Source: Chloroflexota bacterium (lineage in GTDB: Bacteria > Chloroflexota > Anaerolineae > JAAEKA01). From it: DNA of 50,758 bases. Position 1 is the stretch's first letter. Every line of letters begins with the position of its first letter. The position numbers and the translations under genes were made by a program. The DNA lies in contig JAYELL010000103.1 in NCBI GenBank assembly GCA_034717495.1, positions 14,019 through 64,776 on the forward strand. Reading direction: 5' to 3'. Positions 43,391-50,758 of the stretch are shown here, one piece after another. The notes under the pieces are model-generated. The model was given only the letters and a program-made list of their open reading frames with translations. It was not told where the DNA came from and ran no database searches.

Positions 43391-44913
43391 TGGGCGAGCT
43401 CCATAGCCAGGTCGTGTTGCCCCATGGCTGCCGTCATCACTGCTTCCTGAGTTGCCTCCGCGCGGGGGAAAACGGCCATCTGCCTGCCCTCGCGCATGAC
43501 CAGCACACGATCGCTCATCGCCAGCACCTCGGGTAGATCGGATGAAATGAGAATGATCCCTAATCCTTCGGCTGCAAGATCGTTGATGATATGATGGACT
43601 TCAACCTTGGCGCCCACGTCGATGCCCCGGGTGGGCTCATCCAGGATCAACAGTTTCGGGTGGGCGTTTAGCCACTTGCTGAGCATTACCTTTTGTTGAT
43701 TGCCACCGGAAAGCTTTTCAACCTCGGCCATAACCGATGGGGAGCGAATTGTCAGGCGGTCCCGGTATTCCTCCGCCGTTTCCTGTTCCTGCCCTTGTTT
43801 GATCAGCCCAAACTTACCCAGATACCGTTTGAGCATCGGCAGGGAGATGTTCGAGGTGATCGTCATGGGCATGATCAGCCCCAATTGCCGGCGGTCCTCC
43901 GTCATGTAGGCAATGCCGATGTCCAGGGCTTGCTCCGGCGACTCGATCTCAACCGCTTGCTCTTCAAAGGTGATCGTTCCCGAATCGGCCGGTTCGATGC
44001 CGAAGAGCGCCAGGGCCACGTCGGTACGCCGGGATCCGACCAGTCCGGAAAAGCCCAACACCTCGCCCTGGAATATATCGAAGTTGATATCGCGGAATAC
44101 CCCCTCCTTGCCCAGATTCCTGACCGACATCAGGAGATCACCCTGTTCGGTCTCGCTCTTGGCGAAAAAGCCCTCGACCTCCCGGCCTACCATATCCTTG
44201 ATAACCTGATCTGTGGTCACCTCATCGCGCGGGTAGGATGAGACCAGTTTCCCGTCTCGAAGAACGGTCACCCGATCCGCGATGGTGAAGACCTCATGCA
44301 AGCGATGGCCGATGAAGAGGATGGCAACCCCCTGTCTACGCAGCGAGTTAACCAGCTCGAACAGTTGGTCTACCTCGTGGGCAGAAAGGGAGGCCGTAGG
44401 CTCGTCCATGATCAGGATCCGCACATCCAGGGAGATGGCCTTTGCGATCTCTACCGCTTGTTGAGCCGCCAGCGTCAGACCACGAGCAGGCATGCGCACA
44501 TCCAGCTTTACATCCAACTCAGCCAGGATGGCTTCGGCATCGTCGTACATCTTTCCCCAGCGCACGACAGGACCACGATCCTGGTGGCTGATAAAGATGT
44601 TTTCGGCCACGTTCAGATCAGGATAGACCATTGGTTCCTGATAGATAGCTGCGATGCCATGGGCCTGCGCCTGCTGCGAGTTATGGATATGCACCGGTTG
44701 GTCGTCCAAAAGGATTTCACCCTGATCAGGCCGGTAAATGCCGGTCATGACCTTGATCAAGGTCGACTTACCCGCGCCATTCTCGCCAATGAGAGCGTGC
44801 ACTTCGCCCGGATAGACCAGAAGCGAAACATCATCCAGCGCTTGAGTAGCGTCAAAGCGCTTGGAGATGTGCTGCATCTCCAAGATAGGAATCTTATCTG
44901 GGGATCCAGGCAT
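43387..44913 (-). CDS. rhaT: Sugar ABC transporter ATPase, RhaT type (two ATPase domains)
   Basis: The 508-aa protein has two ABC domains. The first has Walker [10 protein letters not shown] near residue 42, Q-loop [10 protein letters not shown], Walker [12 protein letters not shown] near residue 165. The second has the degenerate Walker [10 protein letters not shown] near residue 290 that is normal for CUT2 ATPases, signature [15 protein letters not shown] near residue 405 and [10 protein letters not shown]. It powers the RhaPQ-RhaS importer. AGGAGG lies 6 bases before the ATG at 44913, and the DeoR stop is 20 bases upstream. AI-2 importers (LsrA) are close relatives, but the binding protein and RhaM favour rhamnose. 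Confidence 0.93.
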   Translation of the reverse strand: MPGSPDKIPILEMQHISKRFDATQALDDVSLLVYPGEVHALIGENGAGKSTLIKVMTGIYRPDQGEILLDDQPVHIHNSQQAQAHGIAAIYQEPMVYPDLNVAENIFISHQDRGPVVRWGKMYDDAEAILAELDVKLDVRMPARGLTLAAQQAVEIAKAISLDVRILIMDEPTASLSAHEVDQLFELVNSLRRQGVAILFIGHRLHEVFTIADRVTVLRDGKLVSSYPRDEVTTDQVIKDMVGREVEGFFAKSETEQGDLLMSVRNLGKEGVFRDINFDIFQGEVLGFSGLVGSRRTDVALALFGIEPADSGTITFEEQAVEIESPEQALDIGIAYMTEDRRQLGLIMPMTITSNISLPMLKRYLGKFGLIKQGQEQETAEEYRDRLTIRSPSVMAEVEKLSGGNQQKVMLSKWLNAHPKLLILDEPTRGIDVGAKVEVHHIINDLAAEGLGIILISSDLPEVLAMSDRVLVMREGRQMAVFPRAEATQEAVMTAAMGQHDLAMELAQ

Positions 44914-44933
44914 TTGTCACCTCCTGCTTTCCT

Positions 44934-45704
44934 TTATACCTGCACGACATCCACGCCGTGCAAACGTAATTGCTGCACAATCTGCTTGGGGGCACCGACA
45001 TCGGTGATCACCCTATCAATCCTGTCGAGATCAGCAAAGGTGGAGGCCGCCACCTGGCCCCACTTGCGAGAATCGACCACAGCCACCACTTGCTGGCAAC
45101 ACTCGATCAGCCTTCTCTTGGTCCTGACTTCCTCCAGATTGACGTCGGTCAGGCCCTCGTCGATCGTGATGCCACGGGCGCCGAAGAAGCCGATCCGAAC
45201 GTGAATATCCTCAAGCAGATCGCATTGGGACCGTCCGACCAGGGAAATTGAATCACGGCGCAAGTGTCCACCAGGAACGATGACATGAATGTGAGGCGTC
45301 CGCAGCAGCCACAGAGCTGCCTTCAAACTATTGGTGACCACCGTCAACTCGCTGAGTTGTTCGATGTGGGGAATGATGGCCAGTGCCGTGGTGCTGGCAT
45401 CGAGGGCGATGGTGTCACCATCCCGGACCAGCTGAGCGGCCGTCCGGGCAATTCGGGCCTTGTTCTCGGCGTTTTGCTGTTGCCTGATATCAAAAGAGAG
45501 CTCGGGAAGAACGTGGGTAGCCAGAGCGCCGCCGCGGGTTCGCAACAATAAACCCTGTGCGTTCAACGCCGCGAGATCGGTCCGAATGGTGACTTCTGAT
45601 ACGTCAAATCGAAGGCTCAACTCGGCCACGGAAAGTTGCCCGGCTTGCGCCAGCGCAGCGAGGATGCTTTGCCTTCGTTCGGCCAGTCGGTGCTCTTTGC
45701 CCAA
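44934..45704 (-). CDS. DeoR-family regulator of the rhamnose importer
   Basis: A 256-aa DeoR/GlpR-type repressor. The winged helix is LSVAELSLRFDVSEVTIRTD near residues 23-42, followed by LLLRTRGGA. The C-terminal effector domain has ALDASTTALAI near residue 98, ITIDEGLTDVNLEEVRTKR near residue 175 and VVDSRKWGQVA near residue 208, a sugar-phosphate-sensing fold. The start is a TTG at 45704 with AAAGGGA upstream; the only nearby ATG is out of frame. It equates in role and position with RhaR of rhizobial rha operons. It has its own promoter and probably represses it and the importer until rhamnulose-phosphate or similar binds. Confidence 0.92.
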   Translation of the reverse strand: MGKEHRLAERRQSILAALAQAGQLSVAELSLRFDVSEVTIRTDLAALNAQGLLLRTRGGALATHVLPELSFDIRQQQNAENKARIARTAAQLVRDGDTIALDASTTALAIIPHIEQLSELTVVTNSLKAALWLLRTPHIHVIVPGGHLRRDSISLVGRSQCDLLEDIHVRIGFFGARGITIDEGLTDVNLEEVRTKRRLIECCQQVVAVVDSRKWGQVAASTFADLDRIDRVITDVGAPKQIVQQLRLHGVDVVQV

Positions 45705-45722
45705 GAGACATCCCTTTGTAGC

Positions 45723-45766
45723 TTTCGGAATCAGTTAAAAATTACATATTTCGGAAGAAATCGAAA
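45723..45766. promoter_or_regulatory. Candidate DeoR operator repeats
   Basis: The AT-rich leader contains repeated TTTCGGAA (45723-45730, 45750-45757) and GAAATCGAAA (45757-45766). DeoR/GlpR regulators commonly bind repeated TTTCG/CGAAA words, and these lie just downstream of the -10 box. Assignment is by motif and position only. Confidence 0.45.
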
Positions 45767-45768
45767 GT

Positions 45769-45797
45769 ATTATATAGTAAAGAATTTCGCTTGTCAA
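45769..45797 (-). promoter_or_regulatory. Consensus sigma70 promoter of DeoR/rhaTPQS
   Basis: On the minus strand TTGACA (45792-45797), a 17-bp spacer and TATAAT (45769-45774): perfect match in both hexamers and spacing. It begins just after the stop of the second URO-D gene and drives the DeoR gene with a leader near 60 bases. A promoter this strong needs a repressor, consistent with DeoR. Confidence 0.92.
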
Positions 45798-45820
45798 AGT
45801 GCAGATTTCGCGACCCGAGG

Positions 45821-46924
45821 CTACTGATACACACCGTGCTTTTTTACGGCGGCGATGAAAGCCTCGACGTTCTCCATCGAGGTGTCGGCCTGCACAATGT
45901 GAGCCGGTGCGCACATATAGCCGCCACCCTTTCCCAGAACCCTTATCTTCTCGGCCACATCGGTTTCGATATCTTCGGGGACGCCGTTTGGCAGCAAATG
46001 TTGCTGGTCAATCGCGCCCCAGAAAGAGAGACTATCACCGTACTTGCCCTTAAGATCCTCCGGTTCGTGGCCCGGCACATTGGGCTGAACCGGGTTGAAG
46101 ACTTCCAGGCCAACTTCAATCCAATCTCCCAGGATGGGGGCAACTGCACCATCGCAATGCTGCATAATAACCACGTCCGGGTTGATTGCCCTCAGTTCGG
46201 CGTAGATTTCGCGATAGGATTCTTTGAAGTATTTCCGCCACATTTTGGGTGAGATCAGCATCCCGCTTTGCCCGCCGAAATCGTCGCCGGCCCAAACTCC
46301 ATCCACCCCCATCGAGACCAGTTTATTGCCGATAGCCAGCGAGAAATCCTTGGTCTTTTGGATCAGTGGCTCTATGTAAGGTTTCTCCAGCGCCATATCG
46401 ATCAACAATTTCTCCATGCCGACTGACAGATGCATCATGTCGAACGTGGTCAATTCCATATCACCGATGATGAAGTACTCGTCCTTGTACTTCTCGATGT
46501 ACATTTTTGCGTCGTCGAACCGGCCTTCTGCCAGCGGATCAGGAAACTCGAATTCCTCCACGTCCGCTGGGGTCTCAAAATGGGACATAGGGGGAGGGGA
46601 AACGACTTCCACATAGATGGGCCCCTGGCGCAACTTCATGTTGAACTCATTGATGAGATAGCCATCTTCATCCACAGGATGCTCGTAACCCCGGGGCAGG
46701 CTGGCGCCGACCATCACACAGTCGCTGCCCATCGCCACGCGAAGTTCGTTGGCCGATAAGCGATATGTCACGTCTTCGTAGTAGGCGGCGGTATAGTGAA
46801 CGGGGATATCATATTTCTCACCGAATTTCTCCAGCAATGAGCGGCACAGGTCGAATTGGAGCGGCACCCGATCGGAGGTCCCGGTTCGGCGCAGGGCTGT
46901 CAGTACGCGTTCTCTTGAGTTCAT
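45821..46924 (-). CDS. URO-D superfamily protein, putative corrinoid methyltransferase (paralogue 2)
   Basis: A 367-aa near-twin of 37308-38414. It starts MNSRERVLTALRRTGTSDRV and aligns without evident gaps over its length. The metal-site motif is MQHCDGAVAPIL near residue 255 (His-Cys-Asp), where paralogue 1 has His-Thr-Asp, and YMCAPAHIVQ is kept near residue 338. The AGGAG 8 bases before the ATG at 46924 is the edge of the dispersed repeat 46928-47226. Located between the RhaE-type fragment and the DeoR promoter. The extra Cys could mean a different metal geometry or substrate. Confidence 0.82.
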   Translation of the reverse strand: MNSRERVLTALRRTGTSDRVPLQFDLCRSLLEKFGEKYDIPVHYTAAYYEDVTYRLSANELRVAMGSDCVMVGASLPRGYEHPVDEDGYLINEFNMKLRQGPIYVEVVSPPPMSHFETPADVEEFEFPDPLAEGRFDDAKMYIEKYKDEYFIIGDMELTTFDMMHLSVGMEKLLIDMALEKPYIEPLIQKTKDFSLAIGNKLVSMGVDGVWAGDDFGGQSGMLISPKMWRKYFKESYREIYAELRAINPDVVIMQHCDGAVAPILGDWIEVGLEVFNPVQPNVPGHEPEDLKGKYGDSLSFWGAIDQQHLLPNGVPEDIETDVAEKIRVLGKGGGYMCAPAHIVQADTSMENVEAFIAAVKKHGVYQ

Positions 46925-46927
46925 TGC

Positions 46928-47226
46928 TAATTCTCCTGACCTGGACAAGCCAGAGGAACGCTGATTACGCAGACCTCCGGCGCAGATCATCGCTGATCTT
47001 TTCTGATATCTGATCAGCGTTTATCTGCGTTGATCCTTCGGCTGCGCTCAGGACAGGTCTGCGGTTATGATTTTTCTCTGATTTCTCCGCAGATTCTCTC
47101 TGATCTTGTTTGGATTGATCTGCGTCCACCCTTCGGCTACGCTCAGGACACGTCTGCGTCATCTGCGGTTATGTTATGTTCTTTTCACCGCTGATTTACG
47201 CAGACCTTCGGCGCAGAGGTCGCTGA
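46928..47226. repeat. Dispersed leader repeat, copy R4
   Basis: A long copy, near-identical in blocks to 141-411. It carries CGCTGATC (46991-46998)/GATCAGCG (47012-47019), TCTGCGG (47058-47064)/CCGCAGA (47087-47093) and two CCTTCGGC..GCTCAGGAC words (47035-47054, 47130-47149). It starts at the Shine-Dalgarno of the second URO-D gene and fills most of the 361-bp gap; nothing else is seen in it. Confidence 0.85.
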
Positions 47227-47285
47227 TCATTTATTAAATCAGTGAACTTGAAAGAGTAATCTTCCAGCTTGATTATCTTGTTCAA

Positions 47286-48479
47286 TCAGCGCGGCGTTGC
47301 ATCAGGCAAACCGCCGTCAACCGGGATCGTAGCGCCGGTTGTTGGCGTCTGATGCGTTACGAAAAACAGCACCGCATTGGCAACGTGCCTGGCCGTGACT
47401 TTCGCTTTGAGCAGGTTGCGACTGTGGTAATATTCTTCCAGTCCCTTTTCGTCCAGCCCTCTGGCTTTCATCCGGTCGGGACCCACTTCGGCCCATAAGC
47501 CTGATTTGTACTGCCCATCGGAAAAGATGGCATCCGGTGCAACCATGTTGACCCGGATTGCGAATGGGGCCAGTTCGAGGCTGGCGATTCGAGCCAACTG
47601 GTGGCTGGCAGCCTTGGTGGCGCTGTAGGCGCCAAAATTGGCACCCGGTGCAAAAACGTTCTTGGTGGAGATAAGAACAATATCGCCGCCTGTCCCTTGA
47701 AGCGTCAAAAGCCGGCCCGCCTCAGAAATCGTGAGCAAGGTTCCCTCCACATTCACCCGTTCGACTCTCTGAAAAGCGGCCAGGTCCATTTCCACCAACG
47801 GTGAAACCAGGGCAATGCCGGCATTGACGATGACAATGTCAACGCCGCCCCACGCCTCGATGACGCGCTGGAAACCCCGGGCGACAGAGTCCTGATCGGT
47901 GACATCGAGCGGAACGCCCAGAATGCGATCCTGCACTCTTTCGGCGAATTCCTGCACAAGGTTGTCGAGCCGCTCGCCAGGCAGGTCGGTTGCGGCGACA
48001 TAACAGCCCTGGTCCAATAGCCCGCGGCAGATTCCGTGACCTATCGCGCCCGCAGCGCCCGTTACCAGTGCTACTTTGTTGCGCAGTGGGCCGCCAGCTT
48101 CAGTCGGCTCTTCACTAACATAAAGCAGGCCCAGGTCCCGCAGACAGATTACCTGCGGTTTTGCGCCTTGTTGGGCGACATACTGTTCGAAGGCGGTGTC
48201 CAACTCTTCCCGGAGCGTTGTCGCTGATTCAATGTTTCCAGGTATGTCCAGATAGAGCGGCGGGGTATCCAGTCCTTCAATTTCGGGGGGAGGTCGTTGC
48301 CCGGCCCTATCGGGAGAGGAGGCAAAAACAACGGCCTCCTTGCCTGCCAGCCCTTTCAAAATGACAGGGTCGTAGGGCATGTCGGCATTGCCAGTCGGAT
48401 TGGCCAACAGTCCTCGAATCGCGGGAGCTACCCAGGCCAGTTCAGCTATGGACGAATCAGCTGTTTCTTGCATTTCCAT
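47286..48479 (-). CDS. C-terminal part of a RhaE-type aldolase/dehydrogenase as a separate gene
   Basis: A 397-aa protein. Residues about 135-397 are an SDR domain (TGAAGAIGHG near 140, VNAGIA, a YSATKAASHQ active site) ending in GATIPVDGGLPDATPR, exactly the tail of the bifunctional rhamnulose-1-phosphate aldolase/lactaldehyde dehydrogenase. Full-length bifunctional proteins are near 690 aa; here only the last ~110 residues of the aldolase half (WVAPAIRGLL region) remain. It has its own start with GAGAGG upstream and directly follows the epimerase gene, so it is a stable shortened gene rather than a frameshift. Expected job is oxidation of L-lactaldehyde to L-lactate. The aldolase step probably uses 33573-34358. 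Confidence 0.82.
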   Translation of the reverse strand: MEMQETADSSIAELAWVAPAIRGLLANPTGNADMPYDPVILKGLAGKEAVVFASSPDRAGQRPPPEIEGLDTPPLYLDIPGNIESATTLREELDTAFEQYVAQQGAKPQVICLRDLGLLYVSEEPTEAGGPLRNKVALVTGAAGAIGHGICRGLLDQGCYVAATDLPGERLDNLVQEFAERVQDRILGVPLDVTDQDSVARGFQRVIEAWGGVDIVIVNAGIALVSPLVEMDLAAFQRVERVNVEGTLLTISEAGRLLTLQGTGGDIVLISTKNVFAPGANFGAYSATKAASHQLARIASLELAPFAIRVNMVAPDAIFSDGQYKSGLWAEVGPDRMKARGLDEKGLEEYYHSRNLLKAKVTARHVANAVLFFVTHQTPTTGATIPVDGGLPDATPR

Positions 48480-48482
48480 TGA

Positions 48483-49202
48483 CTAGTTTCCTCTCACCGA
48501 ATCGAGCATGAAAAGCGCGTTTTCGGCCGGCGCTTTTCCATCGAATACTGCGCTGCCCGAGACCACAATATCGGGCCCCATACGGGACACCTGGGCCACG
48601 TTGTCACGGGTAATGCCCCCATCGACGGCGATCAGGATATCTTTGCCGGCGTTGCGGGTCATTTGCCTGGCATTTGCTATCTTTCCTTCGGTAGAGGGGA
48701 TGAACTTTTGCCCGCTCCACCCCGGGTTGACCGCCAGGAGCATGATCAGCTCGATCTCGTCCATAAGAGGGTCGAGAGCTTCCAGAGGCGTGCCGGGGTT
48801 CAGCGCAACACCCCGCACAATTCTGCCGCCGGGTTCTCTGACGCTGGTCATTTTGCCCAGGGCTTGCAAAACGCGATGGGGGTGAATGGTTGATTCTACC
48901 TGGATAGTAACGATGTCGGCTCCCGCCTTGACATAACTTTCGAGACTATCAAGGGGATTTTGGATCATCAGATGCGCATCCAGCAGCATAGATGATCTAT
49001 TCATGGCTTTGATGAGCGGCGGCCCCACGGTCAGGCCCGGGCAAAAATTCCCGTCCATTACGTCTACGTGGAGCAGTCCAACACCAGCCTGTTCAATAGC
49101 AGCCAGTTCGCTGCCAAGGTTGAGCAAGTCCGCCGTGAGCATCCCCACACTAACGGTGGGGATGAGCTCACGCAGCCGATCCATGGTGTTTCGTTCAGGC
49201 AT
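48483..49202 (-). CDS. Ribulose-phosphate 3-epimerase family protein (LsrE/AlsE-like context)
   Basis: A 239-aa TIM-barrel epimerase: [18 protein letters not shown] near residue 44, [10 protein letters not shown] near residue 73, [12 protein letters not shown] near residue 158 and [10 protein letters not shown] near residue 193 hold the metal His/Asp and phosphate-binding residues. It equilibrates ketose phosphates at C3. Its ATG overlaps the lsrF-like stop by 8 bases (ATGCCTGA), so both are co-translated. Salmonella pairs the same two families (LsrF, LsrE) in the AI-2 operon; here they are upstream of rhamnose genes. The exact substrate is unknown. Confidence 0.85.
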   Translation of the reverse strand: MPERNTMDRLRELIPTVSVGMLTADLLNLGSELAAIEQAGVGLLHVDVMDGNFCPGLTVGPPLIKAMNRSSMLLDAHLMIQNPLDSLESYVKAGADIVTIQVESTIHPHRVLQALGKMTSVREPGGRIVRGVALNPGTPLEALDPLMDEIELIMLLAVNPGWSGQKFIPSTEGKIANARQMTRNAGKDILIAVDGGITRDNVAQVSRMGPDIVVSGSAVFDGKAPAENALFMLDSVRGN

Positions 49203-50085
49203 CGTTTTCTTCGCTTCTCAGGGTCTCATACAGTTCCAGAGCCTCGGCCGGTTTCATGTTTTCGTGGACGACTTTCCCAACAGCCGTAAGCATAGCTTTG
49301 GGGGTATCGCTCTGGAAGATATTTCGTCCCATATCCACGCCGGCGGCCCCTTGTTGAATGGCGTTATAGGCCATTGTCAGGGCATCCAACTCCGGAATTT
49401 TCTTGCCGCCGGCCATCACAATCGGCACAGGGCAGGAGGCCGTAATCGTCTCAAAGCCCTCTTCGACAAAATAGGTCTTGACGAAATGAGCGCCCAGTTC
49501 GGCACAGATGCGACAGGCCAGCCGGAAATATTGGGCGTCCCGGACCATATCCCTGCCCACGGCCGTCACCGCCATTACAGGGATACCGTAACGCAGCCCC
49601 ATGTCCACCAGTCGGGTCATGTTGTAGACAGAACGGGTTTCAAATTCGCCACCGATAAAGACCTGAATGGCCACAGCCGAGACATTCATTCGAATAGCGT
49701 CTTCCATATCGACGGCGATTTCTTCGTTGGACAGTTCTTTTAGAATACTCGGTCCGCCGCTGGCCCGCATGACAATCGGCTTGGAAATGGAGGCCGGAAT
49801 TGTCGTGCGCAAGATGCCGCGCGTCAGCATCAATGCATCGGCATAGGGCGCCAACGGGACGATATTCAGGTCTATCCGTTCAAGCCCCGTGGTAGGACCC
49901 TGAAAGTAGCCATGATCAATCGCCAACATCACAGTTCGGCCTGTATCCGGGTTGAATATTCGGGCAAGCCGGTTCTGCATCCCCCAACCGAGCGCTGCGC
50001 TTCCCTTCAGGAAGAAGCCGGGCGTTTCCATCGGGACATCTTCGTAGAATTTCTTTTCCTTCTTTGATACATCTTGCTCTGGCAT
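49195..50085 (-). CDS. lsrF: LsrF-like class I aldolase/thiolase
   Basis: The 296-aa protein closely follows LsrF through its length: [17 protein letters not shown] near residue 28, [19 protein letters not shown] near residue 53, [10 protein letters not shown] near residue 84, [13 protein letters not shown] near residue 197 (Schiff-base Lys) and [15 protein letters not shown] near residue 244. LsrF acts on phosphorylated AI-2 breakdown intermediates; the wider family includes DhnA-type aldolases. In this deoxysugar locus it may cleave another ketose phosphate. AAGGAG lies 7 bases before the ATG at 50085. No LsrB-type binding protein or LsrG is seen here. Confidence 0.85.
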   Translation of the reverse strand: MPEQDVSKKEKKFYEDVPMETPGFFLKGSAALGWGMQNRLARIFNPDTGRTVMLAIDHGYFQGPTTGLERIDLNIVPLAPYADALMLTRGILRTTIPASISKPIVMRASGGPSILKELSNEEIAVDMEDAIRMNVSAVAIQVFIGGEFETRSVYNMTRLVDMGLRYGIPVMAVTAVGRDMVRDAQYFRLACRICAELGAHFVKTYFVEEGFETITASCPVPIVMAGGKKIPELDALTMAYNAIQQGAAGVDMGRNIFQSDTPKAMLTAVGKVVHENMKPAEALELYETLRSEENDA

Positions 50086-50164
50086 GGTTTTTCTCCTTGG
50101 TTGAGATATGGGAGTTGGTTACACGAGATTTCATCGGATTTGAGTAATTCATACCATACAGTGG

Positions 50165-50317
50165 AGAAGTAGACAAGTACACAAGTAGACAAGTAGGAAG
50201 TAGACAAGTAGGAAGTAGACAAGTAGACAAGTACACAAGTAGGAAGTAGACAAGTAAATAAGTAGACAAGTAGACAAGTACACAAGTAGGAAGTAGACAA
50301 GTAGGAAGTAGACAAGT
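50165..50317. repeat. Mixed 7/8-bp tandem array (GTAGACAA / GTACACAA / GTAGGAA)
   Basis: About nineteen units in a row: GTAGACAA (most frequent), GTACACAA, GTAGGAA and one GTAAATAA, ending at GTTAGCCG. It lies between the kinase stop and the lsrF-like start. The end of the kinase gene has ACAAGTAGACAG on the minus strand, complementary to the minus-strand array units (CTTGTCTAC), so hairpins between them are possible. It is transcribed but has no plausible protein. Confidence 0.9.
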
Positions 50318-50358
50318 TAGCCGATGCGCCACGGCCTGGCTCTTCCTTGGTTCCTCGT

Positions 50359-50758
50359 TTACCTGTCTACTTGTTTCCCCATCAGCCTGAGCAAACAACT
50401 GTAAGCCTGGTCCCACTCAGCTTGATTGGCCGGTGCAAAGGTGAGCAGGTCAAAAGAGCGCTGCACCAGTTGCCGCCCTTCGGCCACCGAAGCAATATGG
50501 CCCAAGGCCATCATTTGCATCAAAAGATTGCCGGCAGCGGTGGCCTCGATGGGGCCGGTGATGACCGGGCGATCGGTAGCATTAGCCGTGAACTGGGACA
50601 ACAGTTGGTTTTGCGTGCCGCCGCCCACAATGTGCAGAATCTCCAGGCGACGCTCGATAACTTCTTCAATTCGTTCCAGCACCCAGCGATATTTCAGGGC
50701 AATGCCTTCCAGGGCGCAGCGAACGATTTCCCCCTTGCTTTCCGGGACAGATTGGCCG
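50359..50758 (-). CDS. RhaB-like FGGY kinase, C-terminal part (cut by window edge)
   Basis: The last ~132 residues of an FGGY kinase, open to the right edge. In frame from the edge it reads GQSVPESKGEIVRCALEGIA, then ILHIVGGGTQNQLLSQFTAN and PIEATAAGNLLMQ, ending GKQVDR. The same segments occur in the complete RhaB at 27905 (GQAVPESVGAMVRCCLESLA; IRIVGGGTQNRLLNQFIAD), so this is a second, diverged rhamnulokinase-type gene. It may phosphorylate rhamnulose, fuculose or another ketose and supply the epimerase and LsrF-like enzymes downstream. Confidence 0.85.
   Translation of the reverse strand, partial: GQSVPESKGEIVRCALEGIALKYRWVLERIEEVIERRLEILHIVGGGTQNQLLSQFTANATDRPVITGPIEATAAGNLLMQMMALGHIASVAEGRQLVQRSFDLLTFAPANQAEWDQAYSCLLRLMGKQVDR

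Noticed and set aside
43387-44913. LsrA-type AI-2 importer
   Set aside because: The ATPase is similar to LsrA, but the binding protein has RhaS motifs and RhaM and RhaB are in the same locus, favouring rhamnose.
50165-50317. Possible CRISPR array
   Set aside because: Units are only 7-8 bp with no unique spacers between them; it is a simple tandem repeat.
50007-50416. Minus-strand frames rich in VYLSTCLLPT through the octamer array
   Set aside because: The peptide is a translation of the tandem repeat itself and has no start context; not a protein gene.

Overview
The window looks like a GC-rich chromosomal segment of an uncultured Chloroflexota bacterium (Anaerolineae/Caldilineae-like). This is inferred from the Ala/Pro-rich ABC lipoproteins, the folate/URO-D methyl-transfer genes, the intracellular glycoside hydrolases and the many short-word intergenic repeats; no rRNA or marker gene fixes the taxonomy. 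Almost the whole segment serves carbohydrate uptake and breakdown.

Region 1 (1-9633, leftward) looks like a chitobiose/GlcNAc-type operon. A GTG-initiated LacI regulator has a clear promoter and two GAAAGCGCTTTC operators. It is followed by a MalE/F/G-type importer, a secreted lipoprotein glycosidase, a GH4 phospho-glycosidase, a GlcNAc-kinase-like sugar kinase and the first codons of a probable GH20 hexosaminidase.

Region 2 (9733-27850) pairs a family-5 (Dpp-type) importer lacking ATPases and a URO-D-family protein with a glycan-trimming set: GH29 fucosidase (+), and GH116, GH38, GH127 and GH172 in one leftward operon. None of these five enzymes shows a signal peptide. A RAYT-type transposase sits between them. 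A divergent promoter pair at 25419-25501 drives GH116 leftward and an aldo/keto reductase plus zinc dehydrogenase rightward.

Region 3 (27805-50758, leftward) is a large L-rhamnose / 6-deoxyhexose locus. It has a DeoR regulator with a textbook promoter, RhaT-RhaP-RhaQ, a RhaS binding protein that is internally duplicated, the RhaM mutarotase, a class II aldolase, a PHP-domain protein, a 47-codon gene, a 571-aa zinc dehydrogenase, an SDR and the RhaB kinase, ending at a strong terminator. Embedded in the middle is a methyl-transfer cassette (URO-D methyltransferase-like, MetV, MetF, an AcsE-like methyl-THF:corrinoid methyltransferase). Further upstream are a second, nearly identical URO-D gene, the C-terminal half of a RhaE-type aldolase/dehydrogenase as a free-standing gene, an LsrE/Rpe-like epimerase, an LsrF-like aldolase and part of another RhaB-like kinase. 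No rhamnose isomerase and no corrinoid protein were seen.

The most interesting reading is that O-methylated deoxysugars are imported, demethylated by URO-D-type methyltransferases into the folate pool through AcsE-like/MetF/MetV, and then degraded through RhaB and an aldolase. This is inference. Other highlights are a leader repeat abutting the ribosome-binding sites of three genes, heptamer/octamer short tandem repeats in many gaps, and a 996-bp in-frame gene duplication with one sharply divergent patch.
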